NCBI GenBank assembly: GCA_003661905.1 | Contig: QMXA01000023.1 | Location: forward strand, 1-8,852 | DNA from: Thermoprotei archaeon | GTDB lineage: Archaea > Thermoproteota > Thermoprotei_A > Sulfolobales > Ignisphaeraceae | Direction of reading: 5' to 3' | Length of the DNA stretch: 8,852 nt | Part shown: piece after piece, positions 1 to 5,904 of the stretch | How the letters are laid out: every line of letters begins with the position of its first letter | Position numbering within the stretch: the stretch's first letter is position 1 | Made by a program: the position numbers and the translations under genes | The notes under the pieces: generated by a model | What the model saw: only the letters and a program-made list of their open reading frames with translations | What the model was told of the DNA's origin: nothing | Database searches by the model: none

Positions 1-80
1 CCTGCAACAACACCAGCTATAATTATTATAACAACAATAGCAATAACAGCTGCCTTAGATATTGCCTTAGACAATGACAT
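1..80 (-). CDS. N-terminus of a secreted or membrane-anchored protein (partial)
   Basis: Only the first 26 codons are present; the gene runs off the left edge. The ATG at 80-78 has a strong ribosome site, GGAGGTG (96-90), 9 nt upstream. The peptide begins MSLSKAISKAAV and continues as an unbroken hydrophobic stretch of I, V and A to the edge. This is a signal peptide or membrane anchor with a short basic N-terminus. The Lys-Ala-Ile-Ser pattern before the hydrophobic run resembles archaeal class III (prepilin-like) signal peptides, which are found on pilins and on some crenarchaeal substrate-binding proteins. Such leaders are cut by PibD-type peptidases, and one is encoded at 848-1591. The mature protein is not visible, so I cannot say whether this is a pilin, an ABC substrate-binding protein or another exported protein. 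Confidence 0.75.
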   Translation of the reverse strand, partial: MSLSKAISKAAVIAIVVIIIIAGVVA

Positions 81-118
81 GTGAACAGGCACCTCCGCTT
101 CTTCTTACGGAGTACCCC

Positions 119-126
119 TATTTATA
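119..126 (-). promoter_or_regulatory. TATA box for the truncated gene at 1-80
   Basis: The minus strand reads TATAAATA here. A start of transcription about 26 bp downstream would fall near 97, just before the GGAGGTG ribosome site (96-90) and about 17 nt before the ATG. That spacing matches the promoters proposed for the HIT gene, radA and thrS. The rest of the 81-279 gap is A+T-rich, and I see nothing else in it. Confidence 0.6.
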
Positions 127-279
127 CATTATACATCTTAATTTCATATTCCATTAGAAAATTATCTGATTTACTCAAGTTACATCTCGTTAATTAATTT
201 GTTGTTTGATTATGGTAATGAATATAGTAAATTATTCTAGATACTATATAGAATAGATTAATGATTTGAATATGTGTTC

Positions 280-786
280 TTATATTCTTTGACTCATAAC
301 ATGTTTAATTGCTGATTTAATTCTTTCGTAAGTTCTTTGGATAGACTCTGGCATTACCTTCGTACTTCCGATAACTGGCATGAAGTTCGTGTCTCCAGTC
401 CATCTAGGTACTATATGTACATGTACATGATCCTCAATACCTGCACCTGCTGCCTTACCTATATTCACTCCTATATTAAATCCATCAGGTTTGTACTCAT
501 TTCTAATAGATTTAGTTATTATATTTACAGTTTTGATTAAATCAAGTAATTCAGTATCGCTTAGTAATTCTAGTAATGGTACATGCTTCTTAGGAGCTAC
601 CATTGTGTGTGCTGTATTATATGGATAGAGATTGAGTATTGCGATACAGTATTTACTCCTATACACAACATAATTCTCTTCATCAATAGGGTTTTTTATA
701 GCACTGCAGAAGATACATTCAGAAACTCTAGTAGCTTTTTCTACATACGTTATCCTCCAAGGAGCCCACAGTATTTTGTAAGGCAT
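280..786 (-). CDS. HIT-family protein, Ap4A phosphorylase/hydrolase-like
   Basis: This 168-residue protein is a histidine-triad enzyme of the superfamily that cleaves nucleoside phosphate bonds in dinucleoside polyphosphates or AMP conjugates. The signature H120-V-H122-V-H124 lies near the C-terminus inside EDHVHVHIVPRW; in the family the central His is the nucleophile. A C24-x-x-C27 pair plus H68 looks like the structural zinc site of the subgroup. The N-terminal LWAPWRITYVE and the tail GDTNFMPVIGSTKVMPE resemble the bacterial and archaeal Ap4A phosphorylase-like branch. Length is normal and the gene looks intact. The ATG at 786 has GGGTGA (796-791) 4 nt upstream, and its own promoter lies in the 61-bp gap after the prepilin peptidase gene. 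The true substrate cannot be read from sequence: Ap4A phosphorolysis is likely from the subgroup, but an AMP-lysine-type hydrolase is possible. Confidence 0.9.
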   Translation of the reverse strand: MPYKILWAPWRITYVEKATRVSECIFCSAIKNPIDEENYVVYRSKYCIAILNLYPYNTAHTMVAPKKHVPLLELLSDTELLDLIKTVNIITKSIRNEYKPDGFNIGVNIGKAAGAGIEDHVHVHIVPRWTGDTNFMPVIGSTKVMPESIQRTYERIKSAIKHVMSQRI

Positions 787-824
787 CCTATCACCCGAAT
801 CTATGGATAATTAAATTATCTATG

Positions 825-832
825 TAAATAAA
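825..832 (-). promoter_or_regulatory. Probable TATA box for the HIT gene
   Basis: The minus strand reads TTTATTTA, preceded by AAACC, in the gap between the prepilin peptidase stop and the HIT start. Transcription starting about 26 bp downstream, near 802, would give a leader of about 16 nt containing GGGTGA. This suggests that the HIT gene has its own promoter and does not depend on read-through from the gene before it. Confidence 0.45.
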
Positions 833-847
833 GGTTTAAGACTGAAA

Positions 848-1591
848 TTAAATTATAGTAGTTATAATTCTAAGAAGTATATTATCTTTTAATGCGAGAA
901 ATATGAGGAATCCAAGGAAATAAAGAGCTATATGAGGTATACCCCATGTTGACCATATTCTGGTTACATCCTCTATAGCTCTCTCATTCAATTTCTTCGA
1001 TAGAACTTCTCTATGCTTAGAAGGATCTTCATTAATATCAAAAGTAGCTCTGAATTTATTTTCCCAAGGTATTTCGAGGAGGAACCAGAACTTTGTATTC
1101 AAAATAGTATTAACTCTCAGTGGAAGAGCTGTAAATAAGTACAGAATTCTTAATCTACGTGGTACTCGCTTAAGTTCATTTCTATAAAGTAAAATGTTTA
1201 TAATAGCAATACCTAAGGATATACCCACCATTATAAATACTGAATATGCTAAAATAACCAGGCTTGGAGGAAGAAGGGAAAATCCAAGAATATCAGGGCA
1301 TTTAGGCATGAGTAAAGCTATAGATAATAGCGCTAAGAAATCTGCACCACCTATAAGTCCTACATAGGTAAGCAAGAGCGTAGTTAAAGGAGCTATTAGT
1401 GAAAACATAATTATTATTACATCGAGAACTCCCAGTAATAACTTGTAAACAGTGAATACAGTGCCAAAAGCTATGAAAGGAACCCATAACCAAGGATTTA
1501 TTTCTCTGAACTTTAGATCATAATATGTCGCTACTATAAGAACCATGAGAGTTAGTATTATACTACTAATATCCACTACATCCTCCAGCAT
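848..1591 (-). CDS. PibD/FlaK-like prepilin peptidase (peptidase family A24)
   Basis: This 247-residue integral membrane aspartyl protease would cleave class III signal peptides of pilins, archaellins and some binding proteins at the cytoplasmic face of the membrane. The two catalytic aspartates are visible: D25 in YYDLKFREI at the end of the first membrane helix, and D84 in GGADFLAL, the archaeal form of the GxGD motif. Hydrophobic segments lie near residues 8-24, 34-55, 56-80, 85-95, 104-136 and 223-246. A polar domain (about 138-215) precedes a conserved-looking W-GIPH segment and the last helix. Length suits the crenarchaeal PibD group. The ATG at 1591 has GGAG 6 nt upstream, but the in-frame GTG at 1576 has a stronger GGAGG 5 nt upstream, so a 242-residue form is possible. 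No pilus or archaellum motor genes are in view. Confidence 0.87.
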   Translation of the reverse strand: MLEDVVDISSIILTLMVLIVATYYDLKFREINPWLWVPFIAFGTVFTVYKLLLGVLDVIIIMFSLIAPLTTLLLTYVGLIGGADFLALLSIALLMPKCPDILGFSLLPPSLVILAYSVFIMVGISLGIAIINILLYRNELKRVPRRLRILYLFTALPLRVNTILNTKFWFLLEIPWENKFRATFDINEDPSKHREVLSKKLNERAIEDVTRIWSTWGIPHIALYFLGFLIFLALKDNILLRIITTII

Positions 1592-1632
1592 CTCGGACTC
1601 CGCTTAATCTCTTCTCTCTCCTAGTACGAATA

Positions 1633-1682
1633 GTTATGAGTTCATGAATTAATAGATAATTGTTATCTAAACAGTTCATAAC
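1633..1682. repeat. Nested inverted repeats upstream of the prepilin peptidase gene
   Basis: The plus strand has a perfect inner inverted repeat, TAGATAA-TTG-TTATCTA (1653-1669), inside an outer pair, GTTATGA (1633-1639) and TCATAAC (1676-1682). The outer pair extends three more positions if G-T pairs are allowed. The heptamer AGTTCAT occurs at 1639-1645, 1673-1679 and 1716-1722, with a near copy, AGTTCAC, at 1777-1783. A separate AGACT-TT-AGTCT lies at 1723-1734. The element sits in the 242-bp gap between radA and the prepilin peptidase gene. It could be an operator, a 3'-end structure of radA mRNA or chance in A+T-rich DNA. No U-tract marks it as a terminator. Confidence 0.35.
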
Positions 1683-1833
1683 ATCCCTAATACATGCTAT
1701 TACTAACTCACGTAGAGTTCATAGACTTTAGTCTCAGCCTTAATACGTCGGTACTTATTTAGTCATTTAGATTACTAGTTCACAGTTTCAACACACTTAA
1801 TCGTATTGCTCTTAATACTGATTATGACCCGCT

Positions 1834-2793
1834 CTATTCTGCATCTCTTATTCCTTCATCTGTTATTATGAAGACAGCTTCTCCTTCTGGTAGGTGTGGC
1901 GCATCAACTACTCTTGCTATTCTCTTATTACCTCTACTTTTTCTAAGTTGAATTCTTACTCCTGGTGTATGGTATAGAACATGTCCTCCTACAGCTACTG
2001 TTGGATCTCCAAAGAATACATCTGGTCTTGCCATAACTTGGTTTGTTATAATTACAGCTACGTTATATATCTCTGCTATTTGCATTAGTTGATGTAGATG
2101 TCTATTGAGTTTCTGTTGTCTAATAGCTAAGTTCTCTCTTCCAGGATATTCTGCTCTAAAGTGCCCTGTAACTGAGTCAAGAGCTACTAATCGAATATTC
2201 TCCTTGGGTATAAGTGTTCTTAACTCCTCTACTATTGCCATTTGATGATCACTGTTAAGAGCTCTTATGTATAGTATATTTTCCATGACCTGATCAGGAT
2301 CTAGACCAACAGCTCTTGCCATAGATTCTATTCTCTCCCATCTAAATGTGCCTTCACTATCTATGTATACAGCTCTTGCTGAAAGACCTCCCTTCTCTAC
2401 TGGTAATTGTACATTCACAACTAGTTGGTGGCATAATTGTGTTTTTCCAGTACCGTATTCTCCAAAGAATTCAGTTATTGTCTTAGTCTCAACACCCCCG
2501 CCAAGTAAATTATCTAATGCCTTACTACCTGTCGTTACTTTCCCTATATTCATACGCTCCTTCTTAAGCTCTAGAGCTGTTTTGAATCTTATATCTAGAG
2601 CCTCACGAGCTGCTGCTATGAGTTTCTGAGCTGTTGCTAGTGGAATTCCAACTATAGTACTTAGCTCCTGAGCTGTTGCTACAGCTATAGATTCTATGGT
2701 TGTATAACCAGCTTCTCTAAGCTTATTAATTATTGTACTACTCACTCCTAACTCTTCAATAGTCCTAGGCTTTTTCTTCTCCATCGTAGCCAT
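1834..2793 (-). CDS. radA: DNA repair and recombination protein RadA
   Basis: RadA is the archaeal RecA/Rad51 recombinase, which forms ATP-dependent filaments on single-stranded DNA and carries out strand exchange in repair. The 319-residue protein matches crenarchaeal RadA along its length. It has an N-terminal helix-hairpin-helix domain (about 10-65), the FKTA polymerisation motif (70-73), Walker A GEYGTGKT (111-118), Walker B LVALDS (202-207) and the DNA-binding loop around GDPTVAVGGH (262-271). It ends in the usual EGIRDAE. The longer frame from 2811 is rejected: GGAGGTG (2807-2801) lies 7 nt before the ATG at 2793, and homologues lack the extra MWRCVS. The gene is divergent from thrS with its own TATA box. 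It lacks the insertions and B3-type domain changes of RadA paralogues, so it is the principal recombinase. Confidence 0.97.
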   Translation of the reverse strand: MATMEKKKPRTIEELGVSSTIINKLREAGYTTIESIAVATAQELSTIVGIPLATAQKLIAAAREALDIRFKTALELKKERMNIGKVTTGSKALDNLLGGGVETKTITEFFGEYGTGKTQLCHQLVVNVQLPVEKGGLSARAVYIDSEGTFRWERIESMARAVGLDPDQVMENILYIRALNSDHQMAIVEELRTLIPKENIRLVALDSVTGHFRAEYPGRENLAIRQQKLNRHLHQLMQIAEIYNVAVIITNQVMARPDVFFGDPTVAVGGHVLYHTPGVRIQLRKSRGNKRIARVVDAPHLPEGEAVFIITDEGIRDAE

Positions 2794-2832
2794 AGATACA
2801 CACCTCCACATTTGCTACTTACCTTAGAGACC

Positions 2833-2841
2833 TAATTTATA
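2833..2841 (-). promoter_or_regulatory. TATA box for radA
   Basis: The minus strand reads TATAAATTA. A start of transcription about 26 bp downstream falls near 2811 and gives an 18-nt leader with GGAGGTG (2807-2801) close to its 5' end. This supports the ATG at 2793 and leaves the ATG at 2811 at, or just at the edge of, the transcript. Confidence 0.6.
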
Positions 2842-2842
2842 C

Positions 2843-2865
2843 TAGTAGCCCTATACAGGGTACTA
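2843..2865. promoter_or_regulatory. Imperfect dyad centred between the radA and thrS promoters
   Basis: The bases read TAGTA-g-CCCT-ATAC-AGGG-TACTA: two 9-base arms, perfectly complementary except for one extra G, around a 4-bp centre. It exactly fills the space between the radA TATA box (2833-2841) and the thrS TATA box (2867-2874), with one base to spare on each side. Reading outwards, each promoter has AGGG-(C)-TACTA just upstream of its TATA box. The dyad may therefore be two similar upstream promoter elements, a binding site for one regulator of both genes, or both. Confidence 0.45.
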
Positions 2866-2866
2866 C

Positions 2867-2874
2867 TTATTATA
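2867..2874 (+). promoter_or_regulatory. TATA box for thrS
   Basis: The plus strand reads TTATTATA. Transcription starting about 26 bp downstream, near 2893-2897, would place the GGAGGG at 2895-2900 at the very 5' end of the mRNA and the GTG at 2911 about 15-18 nt in. That is the same leader length as radA. A leaderless mRNA starting at the ATG at 2893 is the alternative. Confidence 0.5.
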
Positions 2875-2910
2875 CTGTATTCTGCATATGCAATGGAGGG
2901 AATTACTGTA

Positions 2911-4764
2911 GTGAGAATACTGCTCATACATGCTGAATCCTTCAGCTATAGAGCTATTCAAAGAGCTGTTAATGAAGCTGAGCCATTAGAAAGAGATGTA
3001 GGTGGCCCATTTAATAATGCGTTAGTGGTATTCACAACTATTGAATCAAGTGACAATGAGAATCCAGAGGCTATAGTATTAAAGGCTGCTGAGGACATCA
3101 TAGACATAGCTAACAAAGTTAAAGCATCTAATATAGTTCTATACCCATATGCTCATTTATCATCAGATCTAGCTCCCCCCTCAATAGCTCTCAAAATTCT
3201 AAAACTACTTGAATCTGAACTTAGGAAAAGAGGTATAGAAGTCCATAGAGCTCCTTTTGGTTGGTACAAGGAATTTACACTAAAATGCTTTGGCCATCCA
3301 CTAAGCGAACTCTCACGAGAAATCAGAGCTGAAGCTGAGCAAAGAGTTAAGGTAGAAAAGAAATACTACATATTAACACTTGATGGAGAATTAGTGAATG
3401 TTAAGGAGTATAGATTTGAGGAGAATGAAGAAGAGTTCAAAGCATTAGTAGAGAAGGAAGCTCTTGGAAAAGCTCTAGAGACAGAGACTCATGGAAAAGT
3501 CTATACTTATTTAAGAAAATTTGGATTTGAATGGGAACCCAGCTCTGATCATGGACATCTAAGATATGAACCACATGCAACAGTAATGATCGAAGCTGTA
3601 TCAGCTTATGCATGGAAAGTAGCTAACGAACTAGGCATACCAGTCTTCAGAATTAGAGGAACAAATATGTTTAATCTAGCTATAAGAGCTGTGAAGGAAC
3701 ATGCTGATCTATATGGTGACCGATTATATGAATTGAGAGTAAGTAAGGATAGACTTGTTCTACGCTATGCAGCATGTCATCAGCAATTCTCAATACTGAA
3801 AGATTGGGTACTTAGCTATAAAGATTTACCAATGGGTATGTTTGAAATAGCAGATAGCTATCGGTATGAGCAGAGGGGAGAATTAGTTCTAGGATTTAGA
3901 ATGAGAAGATTTCACATGCCAGATCTACATATATTAACACATGATTTAGAAGAAGCAAAGAAAATATGCCTCTTAGTCAGAGATAAGATATTTGAAGAAG
4001 CAAAGAAAGTGAACCGTAATTACTGGGTTATTCTAAATGTCACAGAGGATTTTCTAAACAGTCATTTCGAATACTTAGTAGAATTAGTTAAGAGAGATGG
4101 TAGACCAGCTCTAGTAACTGTATACCCGGCGGGAATATATTATTGGGTATTGAATGTTGAGTACAATATAATAGATGAACTAGGAAGACCTAGAGAAATA
4201 GCTACATTTCAAATAGATATTGGTAATGCTAAAAGATTCGGGATTAAATTTAGAGACGCTGATGGCTCTGAAAAATATCCAATAATAATTCATACAGCAA
4301 TAATAGGTTCAATAGAGAGATACATATACATGCTATTCGATACGGCAGCCATGATGGAAAGGAAAGGCAAAACGCCTTGTATACCGACATGGGTAATGCC
4401 TATACAAGTAAGAATAATACCTATAGCTAAGGCTCATCTAGACTACGCAGTAAAGGTAGCTAAGAAGATTATTGAAAGAGGATTCAGAGTCGATATAGAT
4501 GATAGAGATGAGAGCCTTGGTAAGAGAATTAGAGAAGCAGGTATTGAGTGGATTCCATATATAGTAGTCATTGGCGATAGAGAAGTGTCAACAGAGACAA
4601 TAAACGTCAGAATGAGATGTAGAGGTATACAAAAATCTATGAAGGTAGATGAGTTAATAGAACTCCTAGAGGAAGAGGTTAAAGGATATCCCAGAGTAGA
4701 GAGCTCCATGCCCCTATTCCTCAGTAGGAGGCCTGCAATGCCATATTTGAGAGAAGCTCGATGA
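2911..4764 (+). CDS. thrS: Threonyl-tRNA synthetase, archaeal type with N-terminal editing domain
   Basis: This cytoplasmic class II synthetase charges tRNA-Thr. The protein has 617 residues from the GTG at 2911. I chose that start because archaeal ThrRS begins MR(I/V)LLIH, which aligns with VRILLIH here; an in-frame ATG at 2893 would add MEGITV. GGAGGG (2895-2900) lies 10 nt before the GTG. Residues 1-140 form the archaeal editing domain, which removes mischarged serine. H82, Y119, K120 and E133 fit the active-site positions I recall for the Pyrococcus abyssi domain. The core has zinc ligands C289, H340 and H461, motif 2 RYEQRGELVLGFRMRRFH (318-335) and motif 3 GSIERYIYML (466-475). The anticodon-binding domain follows from about residue 490. 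Editing and catalytic parts are both present, so this is not one of the split ThrRS forms of some crenarchaea. The stop TGA lies in an ATGATGA sequence discussed with the junction. Confidence 0.96.
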   Translation: MRILLIHAESFSYRAIQRAVNEAEPLERDVGGPFNNALVVFTTIESSDNENPEAIVLKAAEDIIDIANKVKASNIVLYPYAHLSSDLAPPSIALKILKLLESELRKRGIEVHRAPFGWYKEFTLKCFGHPLSELSREIRAEAEQRVKVEKKYYILTLDGELVNVKEYRFEENEEEFKALVEKEALGKALETETHGKVYTYLRKFGFEWEPSSDHGHLRYEPHATVMIEAVSAYAWKVANELGIPVFRIRGTNMFNLAIRAVKEHADLYGDRLYELRVSKDRLVLRYAACHQQFSILKDWVLSYKDLPMGMFEIADSYRYEQRGELVLGFRMRRFHMPDLHILTHDLEEAKKICLLVRDKIFEEAKKVNRNYWVILNVTEDFLNSHFEYLVELVKRDGRPALVTVYPAGIYYWVLNVEYNIIDELGRPREIATFQIDIGNAKRFGIKFRDADGSEKYPIIIHTAIIGSIERYIYMLFDTAAMMERKGKTPCIPTWVMPIQVRIIPIAKAHLDYAVKVAKKIIERGFRVDIDDRDESLGKRIREAGIEWIPYIVVIGDREVSTETINVRMRCRGIQKSMKVDELIELLEEEVKGYPRVESSMPLFLSRRPAMPYLREAR

Positions 4765-4811
4765 TGAGCTGTCGCCCACACGGATATGATGAAGAAATGA
4801 ACCTCCGCTGA
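4761..4811 (+). CDS. Possible 16-codon leader mini-ORF between thrS and mvk
   Basis: An ATG at 4761 overlaps the thrS stop codon as ATGA. It opens a 16-codon frame, MMSCRPHGYDEEMNLR, which ends in TGA at 4809-4811, ten bases before the mvk ATG. A short open frame of this size easily arises by chance, and no separate ribosome site is seen. It would have to be translated by ribosomes finishing thrS. Its stop lies within a CCTC-CGCT-GAGG hairpin (4802-4813) that covers the mvk ribosome site, so translation could couple the two genes. This is a hypothesis and excludes the C/D RNA reading only if the peptide proves to be the conserved feature. Confidence 0.2.
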   Translation: MMSCRPHGYDEEMNLR

Positions 4812-4814
4812 GGG
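4810..4814 (+). promoter_or_regulatory. Ribosome binding site of mvk, partly maskable
   Basis: GAGGG lies 6 nt before the ATG at 4821 and decides that start. Four of its bases (4810-4813) can pair with CCTC at 4802-4805 across a 4-nt loop, so the site may be partly hidden unless a ribosome or protein opens it. Confidence 0.6.
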
Positions 4815-4820
4815 ATTTAA

Positions 4821-5831
4821 ATGACCTTAATAGTAAGAGCTCTAGTTCCAACAAAAGTAACACTTCTAGGAGAACACACAGTAGTCTATGGTGAACCAGC
4901 AATAGTAATAGCTTTAGATAAGAGATTAATCATTGAGATGAGGCGTCGAAATGATAATGTAATCACTATTAGGAGTTCTGGTCTTACTATTCCAAACATT
5001 GAATACATACTAACTCCAGATTCTTATCCTCAAGTTAGAGTAGATAGCGCCATAGTATCTAGATTCTTTTCATACATAATTCAAGCACTTAGCATAGTTG
5101 AGGAAGAGCTTAGTGTTAGGAGGAAAGGTGTTGATATATTAGTAGAGTCGAGCTTACCTCCAGGTGTAGGCCTTGGAACATCAGCAGCTATATCTGTTGG
5201 TACTATTGCTGCTTACTCCTTCCTCCAAGGCCATGTTCTAGAACCTAGAGAAATAGCTAGACTTGGACATAGAGTTGAGTTATCTGTTCAGGGGGCTGCG
5301 AGTCCTATGGATACATCAGCTACTACTTTTGGTGGTATGCTTTACATAGAGCCTAGTAGAGATATTGTTGAGAAATTACCTATTACTGATATACATATTG
5401 TAGTAGGTTATGTACCTAAGAAATTTACAACAGCTGAGCTTGTTAGACAAGTAAGGAATTTACGCAATAGGTATGGGGAATTAATTAATCCAATAATTAA
5501 GGTAGCTGGATCAATAGTTAAAAATGCTAGAAAGGCATTGGAGAAAAGATCTTTAGAAAAACTTGGGGAGCTTATGAATATATTTCATGGAATTTTAGAA
5601 GCACTAGGTGTTGTAGAGACAGAAGTTGCACGCATAGTACATGTACTTAGATTAGCTGGTGCATTAGGCGCTAAGATGAGTGGAGCTGGTGGTGGGGGTG
5701 CATTTGTGGCATTAGCAAGGAGTAAAAAAGATGCTGAAACTCTAAGAAATGTCATAAAGAGTCTTGGAGCATCAGTTGTCGATGCTGGAATAGCTAATGA
5801 AGGATTAAGAATAGAACAGGTAGGAATTTAA
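4821..5831 (+). CDS. mvk: Mevalonate kinase (GHMP kinase superfamily)
   Basis: This cytoplasmic enzyme phosphorylates mevalonate with ATP to give phosphomevalonate, a step towards the isoprenoid chains of archaeal ether lipids. The 336-residue protein has the three GHMP motifs. Motif 1 is KVTLLGEHTVVYGEPAIVIALD (12-33), whose GEHxVVYGxPA form is typical of mevalonate kinase. Motif 2 is the ATP-binding PPGVGLGTSAAIS (113-125). Motif 3 is GAKMSGAGGGG (283-293). K12 and D164 (in MDTSATTFGG) occupy the catalytic positions. Length fits archaeal enzymes and nothing is missing. The ATG at 4821 is preceded by GAGGG. The gene follows thrS in the same direction and is probably co-transcribed with it, since no convincing promoter is seen in the 56-bp junction. 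The motif 1 and active-site forms favour mevalonate kinase over phosphomevalonate kinase or homoserine kinase. Confidence 0.94.
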   Translation: MTLIVRALVPTKVTLLGEHTVVYGEPAIVIALDKRLIIEMRRRNDNVITIRSSGLTIPNIEYILTPDSYPQVRVDSAIVSRFFSYIIQALSIVEEELSVRRKGVDILVESSLPPGVGLGTSAAISVGTIAAYSFLQGHVLEPREIARLGHRVELSVQGAASPMDTSATTFGGMLYIEPSRDIVEKLPITDIHIVVGYVPKKFTTAELVRQVRNLRNRYGELINPIIKVAGSIVKNARKALEKRSLEKLGELMNIFHGILEALGVVETEVARIVHVLRLAGALGAKMSGAGGGGAFVALARSKKDAETLRNVIKSLGASVVDAGIANEGLRIEQVGI

Positions 5832-5874
5832 TGCTTAATTGAGATTAACTCATTAGTTATCTCAGAGTATTCAG

Positions 5875-5883
5875 TTTTTATTA
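5875..5883 (+). promoter_or_regulatory. TATA-like box for the C/D RNA candidate
   Basis: TTTTTATTA lies about 26 bp before 5904-5906, where the terminal stem of the candidate RNA starts. This fits a small RNA made from its own promoter, not as a tail of mvk mRNA. The region is A+T-rich, so such matches can occur by chance. Confidence 0.4.
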
Positions 5884-5904
5884 GCTCTGATATAAGTAAG
5901 TTAC

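Larger units (their letters stand above)
4757..4814 (+). ncRNA. Possible box C/D guide RNA at the thrS-mvk junction
   Basis: Two exact C-box matches, ATGATGA, lie at 4761-4767 and 4786-4792, 25 bases apart, close to the usual C-to-C' distance. A perfect D box, CTGA, lies at 4808-4811. The bases outside the C and D boxes, CTC (4757-4759) and GGG (4812-4814), can form a 3-bp stem with one wobble at the kink-turn position. Weak points are a D' that could only be CGGA (4781-4784), one base before C', and a C'-to-D guide of 15 nt where 12 is usual. The element overlaps the thrS stop and the mvk ribosome site, so it would have to be processed from the mRNA. The mini-ORF reading of the same bases is the main rival. 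Confidence 0.33.

Noticed and set aside
93..112. Hairpin CTCCG / CGGAG that could hide the ribosome site of the gene at 1-80
   Set aside because: With the TATA box at 119-126, transcription should start near 97, so the upstream arm (108-112) would not be in the mRNA.
2794..2811. N-terminal extension MWRCVS of RadA from the ATG at 2811
   Set aside because: The GGAGGTG ribosome site lies inside this stretch, 7 nt before the ATG at 2793, and RadA homologues do not carry the extension.
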